Shown here in pieces: positions 15,248-22,354 of a DNA stretch of 22,354 nt. Both the position numbers and the translations under genes were made by a program. The first letter of the stretch is position 1. Every line of letters begins with the position of its first letter. Origin of the DNA: Phycisphaerae bacterium (GTDB lineage Bacteria > Planctomycetota > Phycisphaerae > UBA1845); NCBI GenBank assembly GCA_029260155.1, contig JAJDDU010000142.1:1-22354 (forward strand), given 5' to 3'. Under the pieces are notes generated by a model. It saw only the letters and a program-made list of their open reading frames with translations, ran no database searches and had not been told where the DNA came from.

Positions 15248-16708
15248 CTACGGCCCGCCGGTGAAGAGACTTTGAAAGTGTCCGAAGTCGGCGAAGTCGA
15301 CGTCGCCGTCCGCGTCCTGGTCGGCGGTGGCGAACGCGAGCGGGTCGCAGCCGGGGTTGGAGATTCCAGGGCCGGCCGCGCACTGCGTGAATAGTTCGTA
15401 GTCATTGAGGTTGACCGTGCCGTCGTCGTTGAGATCGCCCGGCGCTGGTGCGTTGGCGTAGAAGACCTTGACGCACGGCTCGCCGGAGTTGCCCACGATC
15501 AGGTCAGGCCAGTTGTCGCCGTTGATGTCGCCGAAGGCGATGGCTGTGCCGACGCTGGACGAGTCGTATGTCCACGTGGGAATTGTGTCGAGCACGCCGT
15601 CGCGATTCAAATAGATGTGTACCCTGCCGTCGCTGAAGTGGGTCTCGGCGAGATCCTGGTCCCCGTCCCGGTCGACGTCTTCGAAGGTGATGTCGGCGTG
15701 GCCGAAGAACGGGGCGCCGGAGGACCAAGTGTGCGACAGGACGCCGTCGTTGTTGCTGTACAGCAGCGTAGGGTCGTGACCGAGGGCGAGGTCGGGACGA
15801 CCGTTGCCGTCGACGTCAGCCCACGCGACGCCTTTGTCGGTATCAGTGTCGCCGGTGGTCCAAATCGGGGTGGTTTGCAGCGAACCGGCCGCGTTCTTGT
15901 AGATGCCGCTCTGAAAATTGGCCCACTTCGAGACGGCAAGATCCTCCCAGCCGTCGCCGTCGAGGTCACCGAATGCCAGGAATCCCTGGATGGAGATCTC
16001 AGCGGACTGCCAGGACGGGAAGGTGGGCAAGGTGCCGTCGTCGTTGATGAACGCGTAAATCGGGCGGAAGGGGTCGTTCGGGGAGTTTCCCTGGTTGGCG
16101 GTGAATACGTCGACGTCGCCATCGTGGTCGAAGTCGAAGAGGACCGCGTGGTTGTTCCAGGCGAGACCGGGCTCGCTGCTGTGCCAAGTCGGCGTGGTGG
16201 CAGGGCCGGTCGGAGTGCCCCAGTAGATTACGGAGCGTGACATGGCAAACCCGCCGTTGGCGGCGAACACGTCGGGGTAGGTATCGCCGTTGATGTCGGC
16301 CACCTTGATGTCACCGGTTGACACCTCGTCGGTCGAAACCCAGGAGGCATTGCTTTCAAGCTGATTGCCCGTGTTGTAGTAGATGAGATTCTCCCAGTCT
16401 TCGTAGGGTGGAAAGCTCTGCGAGGTGTAGCAACCGACGACTACGTCGGCCCACCCGTCGCCGTTCATGTCTGCGACCGCCAGTCCGCCGACCTGTCGTC
16501 GGACGGTGTTTTGCCAATCCGGCGTCAGCCCGTAGCGCACGCCACTGCCTTGCAGCGTGACGCTGTTGTCGGTCGCGGATCGGGATTCCGCGATGACGAT
16601 GATCTCGCGGCTGTCGTCGGAGATTTCGACGGGCTCGCGATCATCCGCGCGGACGGTCGCAATGCACGCAAGGGTCATCGCCACGATAGTGGATCCGGTG
16701 TTCTTCAT
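15248..16708 (-). CDS. Exported FG-GAP/VCBS repeat protein with dockerin-like C-terminus
   Basis: 486 aa. A signal peptide (1-22, MKNTGSTIVAMTLACIATVRA) supports the ATG at 16708 over in-frame starts further out. Seven FG-GAP-type calcium loops (D-x-N/D-x-D-G-x-x-D) occur at about 80-88, 138-146, 192-200, 248-256, 298-306, 344-352 and 394-402, for example ADMNGDGWAD and GDINGDNWPD. They predict a seven-bladed, integrin-alpha-like propeller. The last 60 residues hold two Asp-rich EF-hand-like loops, DLNDDGTVNLNDYELF (425-440) and DQDADGDVDFADF (463-475), with a cysteine pair between them: the dockerin-like ending common in planctomycete exported proteins. Such tails are thought to act in surface attachment or sorting, but cohesin partners in this group are mostly unproven. 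No partner gene is adjacent. Confidence 0.9.
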   Translation of the reverse strand: MKNTGSTIVAMTLACIATVRADDREPVEISDDSREIIVIAESRSATDNSVTLQGSGVRYGLTPDWQNTVRRQVGGLAVADMNGDGWADVVVGCYTSQSFPPYEDWENLIYYNTGNQLESNASWVSTDEVSTGDIKVADINGDTYPDVFAANGGFAMSRSVIYWGTPTGPATTPTWHSSEPGLAWNNHAVLFDFDHDGDVDVFTANQGNSPNDPFRPIYAFINDDGTLPTFPSWQSAEISIQGFLAFGDLDGDGWEDLAVSKWANFQSGIYKNAAGSLQTTPIWTTGDTDTDKGVAWADVDGNGRPDLALGHDPTLLYSNNDGVLSHTWSSGAPFFGHADITFEDVDRDGDQDLAETHFSDGRVHIYLNRDGVLDTIPTWTYDSSSVGTAIAFGDINGDNWPDLIVGNSGEPCVKVFYANAPAPGDLNDDGTVNLNDYELFTQCAAGPGISNPGCDPLAFATADQDADGDVDFADFGHFQSLFTGGP

Positions 16709-17201
16709 AGGTACGCCATCATGGTCACTGTTTCCGATTGACTCAGCCCAGTTCACCATCGTAGCGTATCGCCGCCGGCCGACCAAACGGAAACGCTGAA
16801 ACGCGGGCGAATCCCGACGGGGGTGGCGTTCTCTCCGGTCGGCGCCCAACCCACGGGCACGCACGCACCCAGAAGCCCGCCCCCGTCATTCCGAGCTGCG
16901 GCAGCACACTTGCACCTCGATCCTCTGTTGGACGGCGGTGAGCGTCACTGACGATACCTGCTCGGCCAGGAGAATCGAATCCAGAAGTCAGGAGAGCGAC
17001 GCATGCGTCAACGGCGCTGCCGCCGGCGATCATGGCTATCGGCCGCGCCACGCTGCAAGCCGGCAAGGTCAAGAGCATCTCCCCGAGGGACCGGTTCATG
17101 GGGATCGATGCTGATGATTAGCAGCAGAACCAGCGTCGCGGATTTCTTCGTGAAACGCATCATCGCTGGTGCCGCTCGAAACCTGCCTTGAGGCAGCGCG
17201 T
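16709..17201 (-). other. 493-bp intergenic region
   Basis: It lies between the FG-GAP gene and the end of the giant surface gene. Short open frames here have no ribosome site or family signal. One of them, on the - strand near 17160, would begin with a signal-peptide-like stretch (MMRFTKKSATLVLLLIIS), but it soon turns into low-complexity Arg/Asp sequence and is not called. A small hairpin sits at its right end. Confidence 0.4.
17183..17196 (-). terminator. Weak hairpin after the giant surface gene
   Basis: A 5-bp stem CTGCC/GGCAG with a 4-nt loop, read on the - strand and starting 5 nt past the stop. Only GGTTTC follows, so it is at best a weak terminator. Confidence 0.3.
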
Positions 17202-20200
17202 TCACGGCCCGGCGACGACCGTGAGGCTGAGGCGATCGGCAAGGTACGCGACGTCGAACTGGAGCCCACCGCCGAGGTCGAGACCGGTCACGGTTGCGAA
17301 CGAGCCCGTGTGCGACGCCCAGGTCATGACGTCAAGCGTCTCGCCGAGGATCGGTATGTAGGACGGGTCCACGACGAGGCTGAGCGTTCCATCAAGGCTG
17401 GGCGTGCAGCCCATCGATGCTACGCCGTACTGGCCCGGTGCGGCACCGGCGACGTGGATTTGGAGGACACTCGTGGCCGCGAAGTTCAGCGGAGCGCAGA
17501 GTGTGCTCACGATCGCGCCCGCCGAAATGCTGATTGTGTCCGCGTTCGTAATAGGCCGTCCAGCGGGCATATGGATGGTGCCCTGGTCGGATTCGATCAG
17601 GCCATTATTGGTAAAAAGAGGCTGCCACGAAAACGCCGCGGTCCAGAAGCTGAGCGTTCCGCCGCCGGTGTGTCGCAGTGTGCCGTCATTAGTGAACTCC
17701 GGGTATGGTGGAATGGCGTTCCCTATGGTCCCGAACGTGCGCGTACCTACGAGTGTTATCACACCGGTTGGCATGTTGTGAAGTCGCCCGGCACCATGGA
17801 GTTGGAAGGCACCACCGTTCCCCTGGCTGTCGAACGTGATCGCTCCGTAGTTGTGCATCGCACCGAAAAGGAACTGGCTGGACGCGGTTGTAATCGAGAC
17901 CGTGGCGGTGGGGTCAACGATGAGCGTTAGCGGGGCGAGCACGTCGCCAAACGTCCAGTCAAGGTGACCCGTGAGCGTCAGCGTTCCAGAGCCCCCAACG
18001 CGCGATTGATTGTTGAGCGACAGTGTTCCGGCAACGTCAGCCGTTCCGTTGATGGCGAGCGACGGGAAGGCTGTCGGCCATGGAAAGGGGCCAACGACTA
18101 GATCGCCGTTGAATTGAGCATGTCCGGTGATGGTGAGAGGGTAGTTCGAGATCTCCATTCTTTCCTCGCTGCGCAGCTCCTGAACTGCGGCGGGTACGGC
18201 TTGGTTGCGGATGATCGTCGGGTTAGAGCCGGGCACGTCGATGAGGACAACATCAGTTGCCACTGGCAGCGTGTCGGTGCTCCAGTTGAGGGGGTCGTGC
18301 CAAAGCGTGCCGTCACCGCCGCCGTCCCAAAAGATGGTTGTGCCGTCGGACACCGTGATGGTCAAAGTGAAGTCGTCACCGCCGGTTCCATCGCCGTCGT
18401 CGTCGAGCGCGTTTCCGGCGGAGTCTGTGACGATGGCGGCGCGAACGGTGAGTCGCAGGTCTGTGTTGGGCAGCGTCTGATCCGGCGCGACGGCGACTAC
18501 GCGGTTGTTCTGCAGGAGGCTGACCGACGCGGGGAACGTCACGTCGTCCGCGGTGTCGAACAGCGTGTCGGGTCCGGTGCCTATGAGTTGCACGCTCGAC
18601 GCGTTGACCGTTGCAGCGTCTACCGGCTCGGAGAATGAGGCTGTTAACGCGTAAATGTCGAAGAATTCGGGCGGGTATGTCTCGTTGGCAAGGGGTGTGG
18701 AGGCCGTGACTGTCGGCGGGAAGATGTCCTGGACAACCTCCAGCGTTTGCGCGACCGTGGTCGTACCGTTGCCGCCGGTGTCGGTCGCGCGCAGCGCCAC
18801 GTTGAACATGTTGCTCGGTCCGATGCCCGCGGCGCCGTAGTTGGGGACCGTGAGGAAGAACTGGAATGGAAAACCGCCATCGGTCTGTACGACCTCGCCG
18901 TCGACGAGCAATTCCACGTTGCGGACTTGGACATCGTCGGTGACGGTGGCTTGCACGAGAATCACCGAGCCTTCCTCGTGCTGAACCTGATTGGGCGCAA
19001 CGTTGAGCGAGACGTCGGGGCGGATTCCGAGGGCGTCGTAGGCGAGGTAGTTGACGACCTGAAGCCCCGAGTTGCCGTTGGCTACATACCCGAGACCGTT
19101 GTAGATCGTGACAGCTTGGGCGGTGCCGGGTGTGGGATAGGTTGTGACAAAGACATCGGTAAAGAGCGGGTCGCCGACGTCGTAGATTGAGACATCGTCA
19201 CTGGCACTGCCATCGAAAGTTGGTCCGACTGCCGCAAGTCCGATGCCGGACCCGTTGGGAACGACGTGTTTCCAGGCAGCTTGTGCCGTGACTGTCGGCG
19301 TGGTGAGTAACGGATTTGCGGGGTCGGCTACTTCGTATGTATCGTACGCAAGCCGGTGCGCCATATAAGCTACGCCGCTGCCGACCGCGAGGCGCATGCG
19401 TCCGGTCGTGGCCGTGGGGATACCGCCAACCGTCGCACTGCCAGTCACCTGGAGCGGGAAGTCCAATGTCCAGACAGTGTGCAGTGTTCCCGGAGTCAGC
19501 ACGTAGAGCCACTCCCCATCAACAACAAGGTCGTGCCCGGCGACACCGAGGTCCAACTGATCGATGATCAAGCCGCTATCAAGTGCGAGTTGGGAGATGA
19601 TCCCGGTGTTCGTACCGACAAACACCGTGCCGCCCGCGAACGCCACCGTGACGGTGTTACCACCGAGCGCCGTCGTGTCGAGTTGATGGACGATGGCTGC
19701 GGCAGGCGGGTCCGTAATGTCGACAACAGGCAGTCCACCGGTGCTGTCAGCGACGGTCACGAGGTTGCCGGAGCAGGTCACGGCGAGCGCTTCCCCGGGC
19801 GTGTCAACCCGCGCGACGACGGCGGGGTCCATGCCGTTGAAAACGTTGAAGACGGAGATGCCGGACGATCCGTCCGCGACAACGACGGAGTCGTTGGACA
19901 CGCAGACGTCCTGGGCGGAACCCGGCGTGTCGGCCGATGCTATGATGCCGGTCTGAACTATGAGATCATCGAGAGGGTCGGTCCCCTGTTGGAGTTCAGC
20001 GCCATCGAGAATGCCGCCGCCGTCGGAATCGGGATTCGCGGGGTCCGTACCGATCACGTATTCGGCCAGATTGTACAGGCCGTCTCCGTCCGTGTCGGTG
20101 TCCTCATCTTCCAGGGAGAAGACCTGTGCGGCGGGAACCGTGGTCATCTGTCCGGTTGACCGGGTGCGCGCGTTGCTCCAACCGAAGTGCCCGGCACTGG

Positions 20201-20267
20201 CGTTGACAAAGGCAACGCGCAGATTCGTCCTGGGCGGGGAATCGTGCCCGAACCGGAAAGCCGCCAT
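17202..20267 (-). CDS. C-terminal piece of the giant surface protein (LVIVD, Ig-like, beta-solenoid)
   Basis: 1021 codons from the first in-frame ATG, though that ATG is probably internal: there is no signal peptide and the frame is open further upstream. The order is as follows. Thrombospondin-type-3-like Asp repeats at 55-101 (DTDTDGDGLYNLAEY...DPLDD). LVIVD-type propeller repeats at about 105-415 (VVVADGSSGISVFNV, VTVADSTGGLPVVDI). An Ig-like domain at about 420-510 (VELLVDGEVVQTDGGFPF). A Big_5-like domain at about 515-645 (PPTVTASTPLANET...FSEPVD). Then FWDGGGDGTLWHDPLNWS (about 646-665), the usual opening of autotransporter-type beta-solenoids, and solenoid repeats to a beta-rich end LSLTVVAGP. 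No anchor motif. It continues the frames to its right after a +1 shift near 20236-20265. Role inferred: adhesion or surface layer. Confidence 0.8.
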   Translation of the reverse strand: MAAFRFGHDSPPRTNLRVAFVNASAGHFGWSNARTRSTGQMTTVPAAQVFSLEDEDTDTDGDGLYNLAEYVIGTDPANPDSDGGGILDGAELQQGTDPLDDLIVQTGIIASADTPGSAQDVCVSNDSVVVADGSSGISVFNVFNGMDPAVVARVDTPGEALAVTCSGNLVTVADSTGGLPVVDITDPPAAAIVHQLDTTALGGNTVTVAFAGGTVFVGTNTGIISQLALDSGLIIDQLDLGVAGHDLVVDGEWLYVLTPGTLHTVWTLDFPLQVTGSATVGGIPTATTGRMRLAVGSGVAYMAHRLAYDTYEVADPANPLLTTPTVTAQAAWKHVVPNGSGIGLAAVGPTFDGSASDDVSIYDVGDPLFTDVFVTTYPTPGTAQAVTIYNGLGYVANGNSGLQVVNYLAYDALGIRPDVSLNVAPNQVQHEEGSVILVQATVTDDVQVRNVELLVDGEVVQTDGGFPFQFFLTVPNYGAAGIGPSNMFNVALRATDTGGNGTTTVAQTLEVVQDIFPPTVTASTPLANETYPPEFFDIYALTASFSEPVDAATVNASSVQLIGTGPDTLFDTADDVTFPASVSLLQNNRVVAVAPDQTLPNTDLRLTVRAAIVTDSAGNALDDDGDGTGGDDFTLTITVSDGTTIFWDGGGDGTLWHDPLNWSTDTLPVATDVVLIDVPGSNPTIIRNQAVPAAVQELRSEERMEISNYPLTITGHAQFNGDLVVGPFPWPTAFPSLAINGTADVAGTLSLNNQSRVGGSGTLTLTGHLDWTFGDVLAPLTLIVDPTATVSITTASSQFLFGAMHNYGAITFDSQGNGGAFQLHGAGRLHNMPTGVITLVGTRTFGTIGNAIPPYPEFTNDGTLRHTGGGTLSFWTAAFSWQPLFTNNGLIESDQGTIHMPAGRPITNADTISISAGAIVSTLCAPLNFAATSVLQIHVAGAAPGQYGVASMGCTPSLDGTLSLVVDPSYIPILGETLDVMTWASHTGSFATVTGLDLGGGLQFDVAYLADRLSLTVVAGP

Positions 20268-20658
20268 CGGGGCTGATCGTCGCCACGCCGTTCCCTTGCG
20301 ACATCTGCAAGCTGATGGGCGTCATCCTGCCTCGCACGATCGTGCCATTGTCGATGTCGAGTACGGCATAGTACGTGTCATCAAGATCGACTTCGACTCC
20401 AGTATCAAACCGTGCGGACGCGCGAGCTTTGAAGCTCACTATTGCTTGATAGAAGTCGATCTCCGTCAAACCGACACTCTGAAGTGCATCGATTGCGGCA
20501 ATGAGCCTATCCAGTGCCTCGATGAGCGTATCTCGGTCCACAAAGTCGTCGCGCCCTGCGGCGGCGTGCGTGTAGAGCCCCTGCTCCCAGAGGTCGGCGC
20601 TATTGTTGAAGCGCGTGACAAGTGCATCAACATGCTCCGGCGTGATAGCAGGTGGCAT
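20104..20658 (-). CDS. Third reading-frame piece of the giant surface protein
   Basis: The first ATG of this open frame gives 184 aa. Only residues 1 to about 140 look like real protein (PPAITPEHVDALVTRFNN... to ISPDGGFPVRARF); the remainder (ARCLCQRQCRALRLEQ...) is out-of-frame read-through with Cys/Arg-rich composition. The segment RFNNSADLWEQG...EIDFYQAIVSFKARASARFDTG is a helical linker region, followed by short strands. It joins the frame on its right if one base is added in the T6 run (A6 on the + strand, 20671-20676), and the frame on its left if one base is removed near the G4 run at 20236-20239. It has no ribosome site and is very likely not an independent gene. Confidence 0.55.
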   Translation of the reverse strand: MPPAITPEHVDALVTRFNNSADLWEQGLYTHAAAGRDDFVDRDTLIEALDRLIAAIDALQSVGLTEIDFYQAIVSFKARASARFDTGVEVDLDDTYYAVLDIDNGTIVRGRMTPISLQMSQGNGVATISPDGGFPVRARFPAQDESARCLCQRQCRALRLEQRAHPVNRTDDHGSRRTGLLPGR

Positions 20659-21827
20659 CGGCAGCCCGTGAAAAAAGCGTCTTCGGACGGCGAAATCCGG
20701 GACCCCTCGTCAGACGGTTCGCTCAGCGCGGTGTCCACCAAGTCAATCAGCAGATCCGGATTGCCAGGAGCCAGCGGGGGTGGCGCGCCAGGAAACACTG
20801 GATTCGACACGGGGTCGACCGCTTCGGTCCAAGTGGGGTTGCCGGTTACGGTGTCGCCATAGTCCTTCATCGCGTCCATCACGTCGAGGTTTCTGTCAAA
20901 CTCGTCATCGGGTTGCGGTGGATCGCCTGGGTCGTCGTCGCACTGACAGTTCTCGTAGATGTCCTTGGCTGCCCCTCCGTATGTGAGGATCCAGCCAATG
21001 ACGGGAAGTTTCTTCATGACGCTCGCGCATCCCAATCCGGCACTGCTGGCCTTCATCAAGGCGCAGCCCCGCCCGCCCGGCTGATTGGAACAGTCTCGCG
21101 CAGCCGTGTACCCCGCGCTCAAGAACCCGGACACACAGCCCGGCAGTCCGACAGCGGACCCCGCAGGACCAGCCAGTGCCGTCAAGGCACAGTCCTCCGC
21201 AGCCCCGCGCTGCGCGTTCGCGCAGTTGTCTCTGCACCGCTTTCGGGCTTCCTCAAGGGTCAGGCCCGTTCCGGGCGCGACACCGTGCCAGCCTAGTGCG
21301 ATGATGCCGACACCGGGGTCGCTTGAGACGGTGAGTCCGTCGGCGCTGACGGTTGCGGGGCCGACGAGGCGCCATCGGCCGGTGTCGTGGTCGAAGCTCC
21401 AGATGGCAGTCTTTTCCCCGGGGGCGAGGACCTCGAGCGTGTCGGGGTCGGGGAGGTTGGGGAAGACGACCGGCGCGGGAATGTCGAAGTTGGTCGGTAT
21501 GGGGTCGCCGGGGTCCGCACCCGCTACCTGCACCGTAATCACAAGCGGGATGCGCAGATCGGCTGGGAGCGTTCCCGGCAGACGGTTACGGTCGACGGGT
21601 GCGAGGCCAACTTGCCCGCCGACCGTACCGTTGTCAGCAAAGAGCGAACCAGCCGGAATCGCGATTCGCACATCGGCCATCTGGGGCATCGTCGGGTTGG
21701 CGTCGAGCACCGCCTGCGGAAACGCGACATCGGTATCAACCGTGTCGCTCACCGGTTGAAGCGTGCCGTCAACCACCAGTGGCAAGTACACCGTGCCGAC
21801 GTTGACGATCTGTCCAGCCATCGACAT
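20466..21827 (-). CDS. Second reading-frame piece of the giant surface protein
   Basis: 453 codons from an ATG that is probably internal. About residues 1-395 are real. The segment WSFDHDTGRWRLVGPATVSADG followed by GVGIIALGWHG (about 124-165) is a pattern seen in giant RHS/teneurin-like and adhesin proteins. A Cys-rich helical region follows at about 172-290 (RKRCRDNCANAQRG, GCVSGF, NCQCDDD), likely disulfide-bonded, then a Pro/Asp linker. After the T6 run at about residue 389 the frame turns into Arg/Ser-rich nonsense (RCHLLSRRSMLMHLSRA). Upstream of the ATG the frame is open back to the C9 run at 21861-21869, reading GAYYPIVWRPF, so the protein continues from the next piece on the right. 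Confidence 0.65.
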   Translation of the reverse strand: MSMAGQIVNVGTVYLPLVVDGTLQPVSDTVDTDVAFPQAVLDANPTMPQMADVRIAIPAGSLFADNGTVGGQVGLAPVDRNRLPGTLPADLRIPLVITVQVAGADPGDPIPTNFDIPAPVVFPNLPDPDTLEVLAPGEKTAIWSFDHDTGRWRLVGPATVSADGLTVSSDPGVGIIALGWHGVAPGTGLTLEEARKRCRDNCANAQRGAAEDCALTALAGPAGSAVGLPGCVSGFLSAGYTAARDCSNQPGGRGCALMKASSAGLGCASVMKKLPVIGWILTYGGAAKDIYENCQCDDDPGDPPQPDDEFDRNLDVMDAMKDYGDTVTGNPTWTEAVDPVSNPVFPGAPPPLAPGNPDLLIDLVDTALSEPSDEGSRISPSEDAFFTGCRCHLLSRRSMLMHLSRASTIAPTSGSRGSTRTPPQGATTLWTEIRSSRHWIGSLPQSMHFRVSV

Positions 21828-22354
21828 GAACGGGCGCCAGACAATCGGATAGTACGCGCCGGGGGGGGGCTCGCGTTGGTGGCGGCCAATTCGTTGACGT
21901 GCACGAAGAAGCGTCCGACCGGTGCGGGATCGAGACAGTAATCGCCCTTGGTGTCGGTCGTCGCGAACAAGGTGCTCTCCAGACCGTCGACGCTGATGAC
22001 GACGCCTTGCAGCGGTTCGTTGACGCCGCTCAGCTCGGACGCAAACACGCGCCCACAGACGGCTGTACCGGGAATCGTTGTTAGTGAGAGCGTTTCGAAA
22101 TCGATGGTGGCGATTCCGCCGGGCGCGCCATTGGCGTCGCCGTCGATGACGTTGCCGAGATCGTCCAGGAGTTGGTCGCCGTCGACCTCGACGCGCACCA
22201 ACGCGCTGGCGGGCAGCGGGTTTTGGTAGAATAGCGTAACGCGTTTGCCGTCAGAAGACAGGTGCAGATTGCCGACGGTCAGAGGATTTCCGCCGAACGT
22301 GGCGTTGAAGGCGGCCGGTACTACCGCGATGGGGTCGAGCGCGTTGCGGAACGT
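21749..22354 (-). CDS. First visible piece of the giant surface protein, cut by the window edge
   Basis: The frame is open from the window edge. From 22354 it reads TFRNALDPIAVVPAAFNATF, then VTLFYQNPLPASALVRVEVDG, a Big_5 Ig-like domain. Next comes VCGRVFASELSGVNEPLQGVVISVDG...TTDTKGDYCLDPAPVGRFFVHV, a carboxypeptidase-regulatory-like (CarboxypepD_reg) fold. Real coding ends at the C9 run (21861-21869); after it the frame reads ARTIRLSGARSCRW to a stop at 21749-21751. With one more C the frame would run on as SPPPGAYYPIVW. The true start and any signal peptide lie outside the window. Confidence 0.65.
   Translation of the reverse strand, partial: TFRNALDPIAVVPAAFNATFGGNPLTVGNLHLSSDGKRVTLFYQNPLPASALVRVEVDGDQLLDDLGNVIDGDANGAPGGIATIDFETLSLTTIPGTAVCGRVFASELSGVNEPLQGVVISVDGLESTLFATTDTKGDYCLDPAPVGRFFVHVNELAATNASPPPARTIRLSGARSCRWLDRSSTSARCTCHWWLTARFNR

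Larger units (their letters stand above)
17202..22354 (-). pseudogene. Giant surface/adhesin gene broken by three frame changes (or assembly errors)
   Basis: Four adjoining reading-frame pieces on the - strand join end to end into one protein of at least about 1700 residues, with the 5' end beyond the window. The joins are: one base missing at the C9 run (21861-21869), one base missing at the T6 run (20671-20676 on the + strand) and one base extra near 20236-20265. Each piece keeps protein-like composition up to its join and loses it just after. The even quality of the rest suggests recent change, homopolymer sequencing error, or a switchable C tract, rather than an old decayed gene. Domain order: Big_5 - CarboxypepD_reg-like - WHG-type region - Cys-rich - linker - TSP3 - LVIVD propeller - Ig-like - Big_5 - beta-solenoid. 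Confidence 0.65.

Noticed and set aside
16743..17099. 118-codon - strand frame between the FG-GAP and giant genes
   Set aside because: No ribosome site, no homology signal, Pro/Arg-rich random composition.
19356..20159. 267-codon + strand frame opposite the giant surface gene
   Set aside because: Antisense mirror of Asp/Val-rich coding sequence with no recognisable domain.
1..22354. tRNA, rRNA, CRISPR array, integrase or insertion sequence
   Set aside because: No cloverleaf with a TpsiC-like arm, no conserved rRNA blocks, no regularly spaced direct repeats and no transposase-like translation were seen on reading both strands.

Overview
The window is 22.35 kb of high-GC bacterial DNA that most resembles a planctomycete, probably the Phycisphaerae side of the phylum. 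This assignment is an inference from gene content. The evidence is a trigger factor gene followed by two tandem clpP genes, several very large secreted proteins with Asp-rich dockerin-like tails, FG-GAP repeats and cysteine-rich repeats, and SpoIIE/STAS signalling proteins with GAF and FHA sensors. No rRNA, tRNA, CRISPR array, phage gene or transposase was found.

Left part (1-4.8 kb, + strand). A small MoaD/ThiS-type ubiquitin-fold protein ending in Gly-Gly is followed closely by an Asp-box (BNR) beta-propeller protein. Next comes a protein-quality-control cluster, tig-clpP-clpP, closed by a clear intrinsic terminator at 4727-4757. Both ClpP proteins keep the full Ser-His-Asp triad.

Middle (4.8-9.8 kb, + strand). 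Two PP2C/SpoIIE-type phosphatases follow. The first (GAF-SpoIIE) has all its metal ligands. The second (FHA-GAF-like-SpoIIE) has lost two of them and looks like a pseudophosphatase or sensor. A REP-like GTAG-headed hairpin lies between them. Then come a CAP-domain lipoprotein and an unusual protein that joins an archaeal-adenylate-kinase-like P-loop domain with a degenerate Walker A to a nucleoside 2-deoxyribosyltransferase-like domain.

Right part (9.8-22.35 kb). A 545-bp non-coding stretch precedes a 1055-aa secreted mosaic protein (YWTD propeller, three Cys-rich repeats, beta-helix, duplicated Cys-containing dockerin-like motif, cohesin-like end). It is followed by a perfect 34-nt inverted repeat and by a possible small RNA with anti-Shine-Dalgarno motifs and its own terminator. 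From 13.9 kb on, every gene is on the - strand: a STAS anti-sigma-factor antagonist translationally coupled to a membrane-anchored protein of unknown function, an exported FG-GAP/dockerin-like protein, and a giant surface protein running off the right edge. The giant gene is broken into four reading-frame pieces by three single-base shifts, the first two in homopolymer runs (C9 and T6 on the coding strand).

Taken together, the SpoIIE phosphatases and the STAS protein are pieces of a partner-switching pathway. The matching HPK/RsbW kinase and sigma factor are not in the window. The most unusual items are the degenerate FHA phosphatase, the kinase-NDT fusion, the C9 tract in the giant surface gene and the candidate small RNA.
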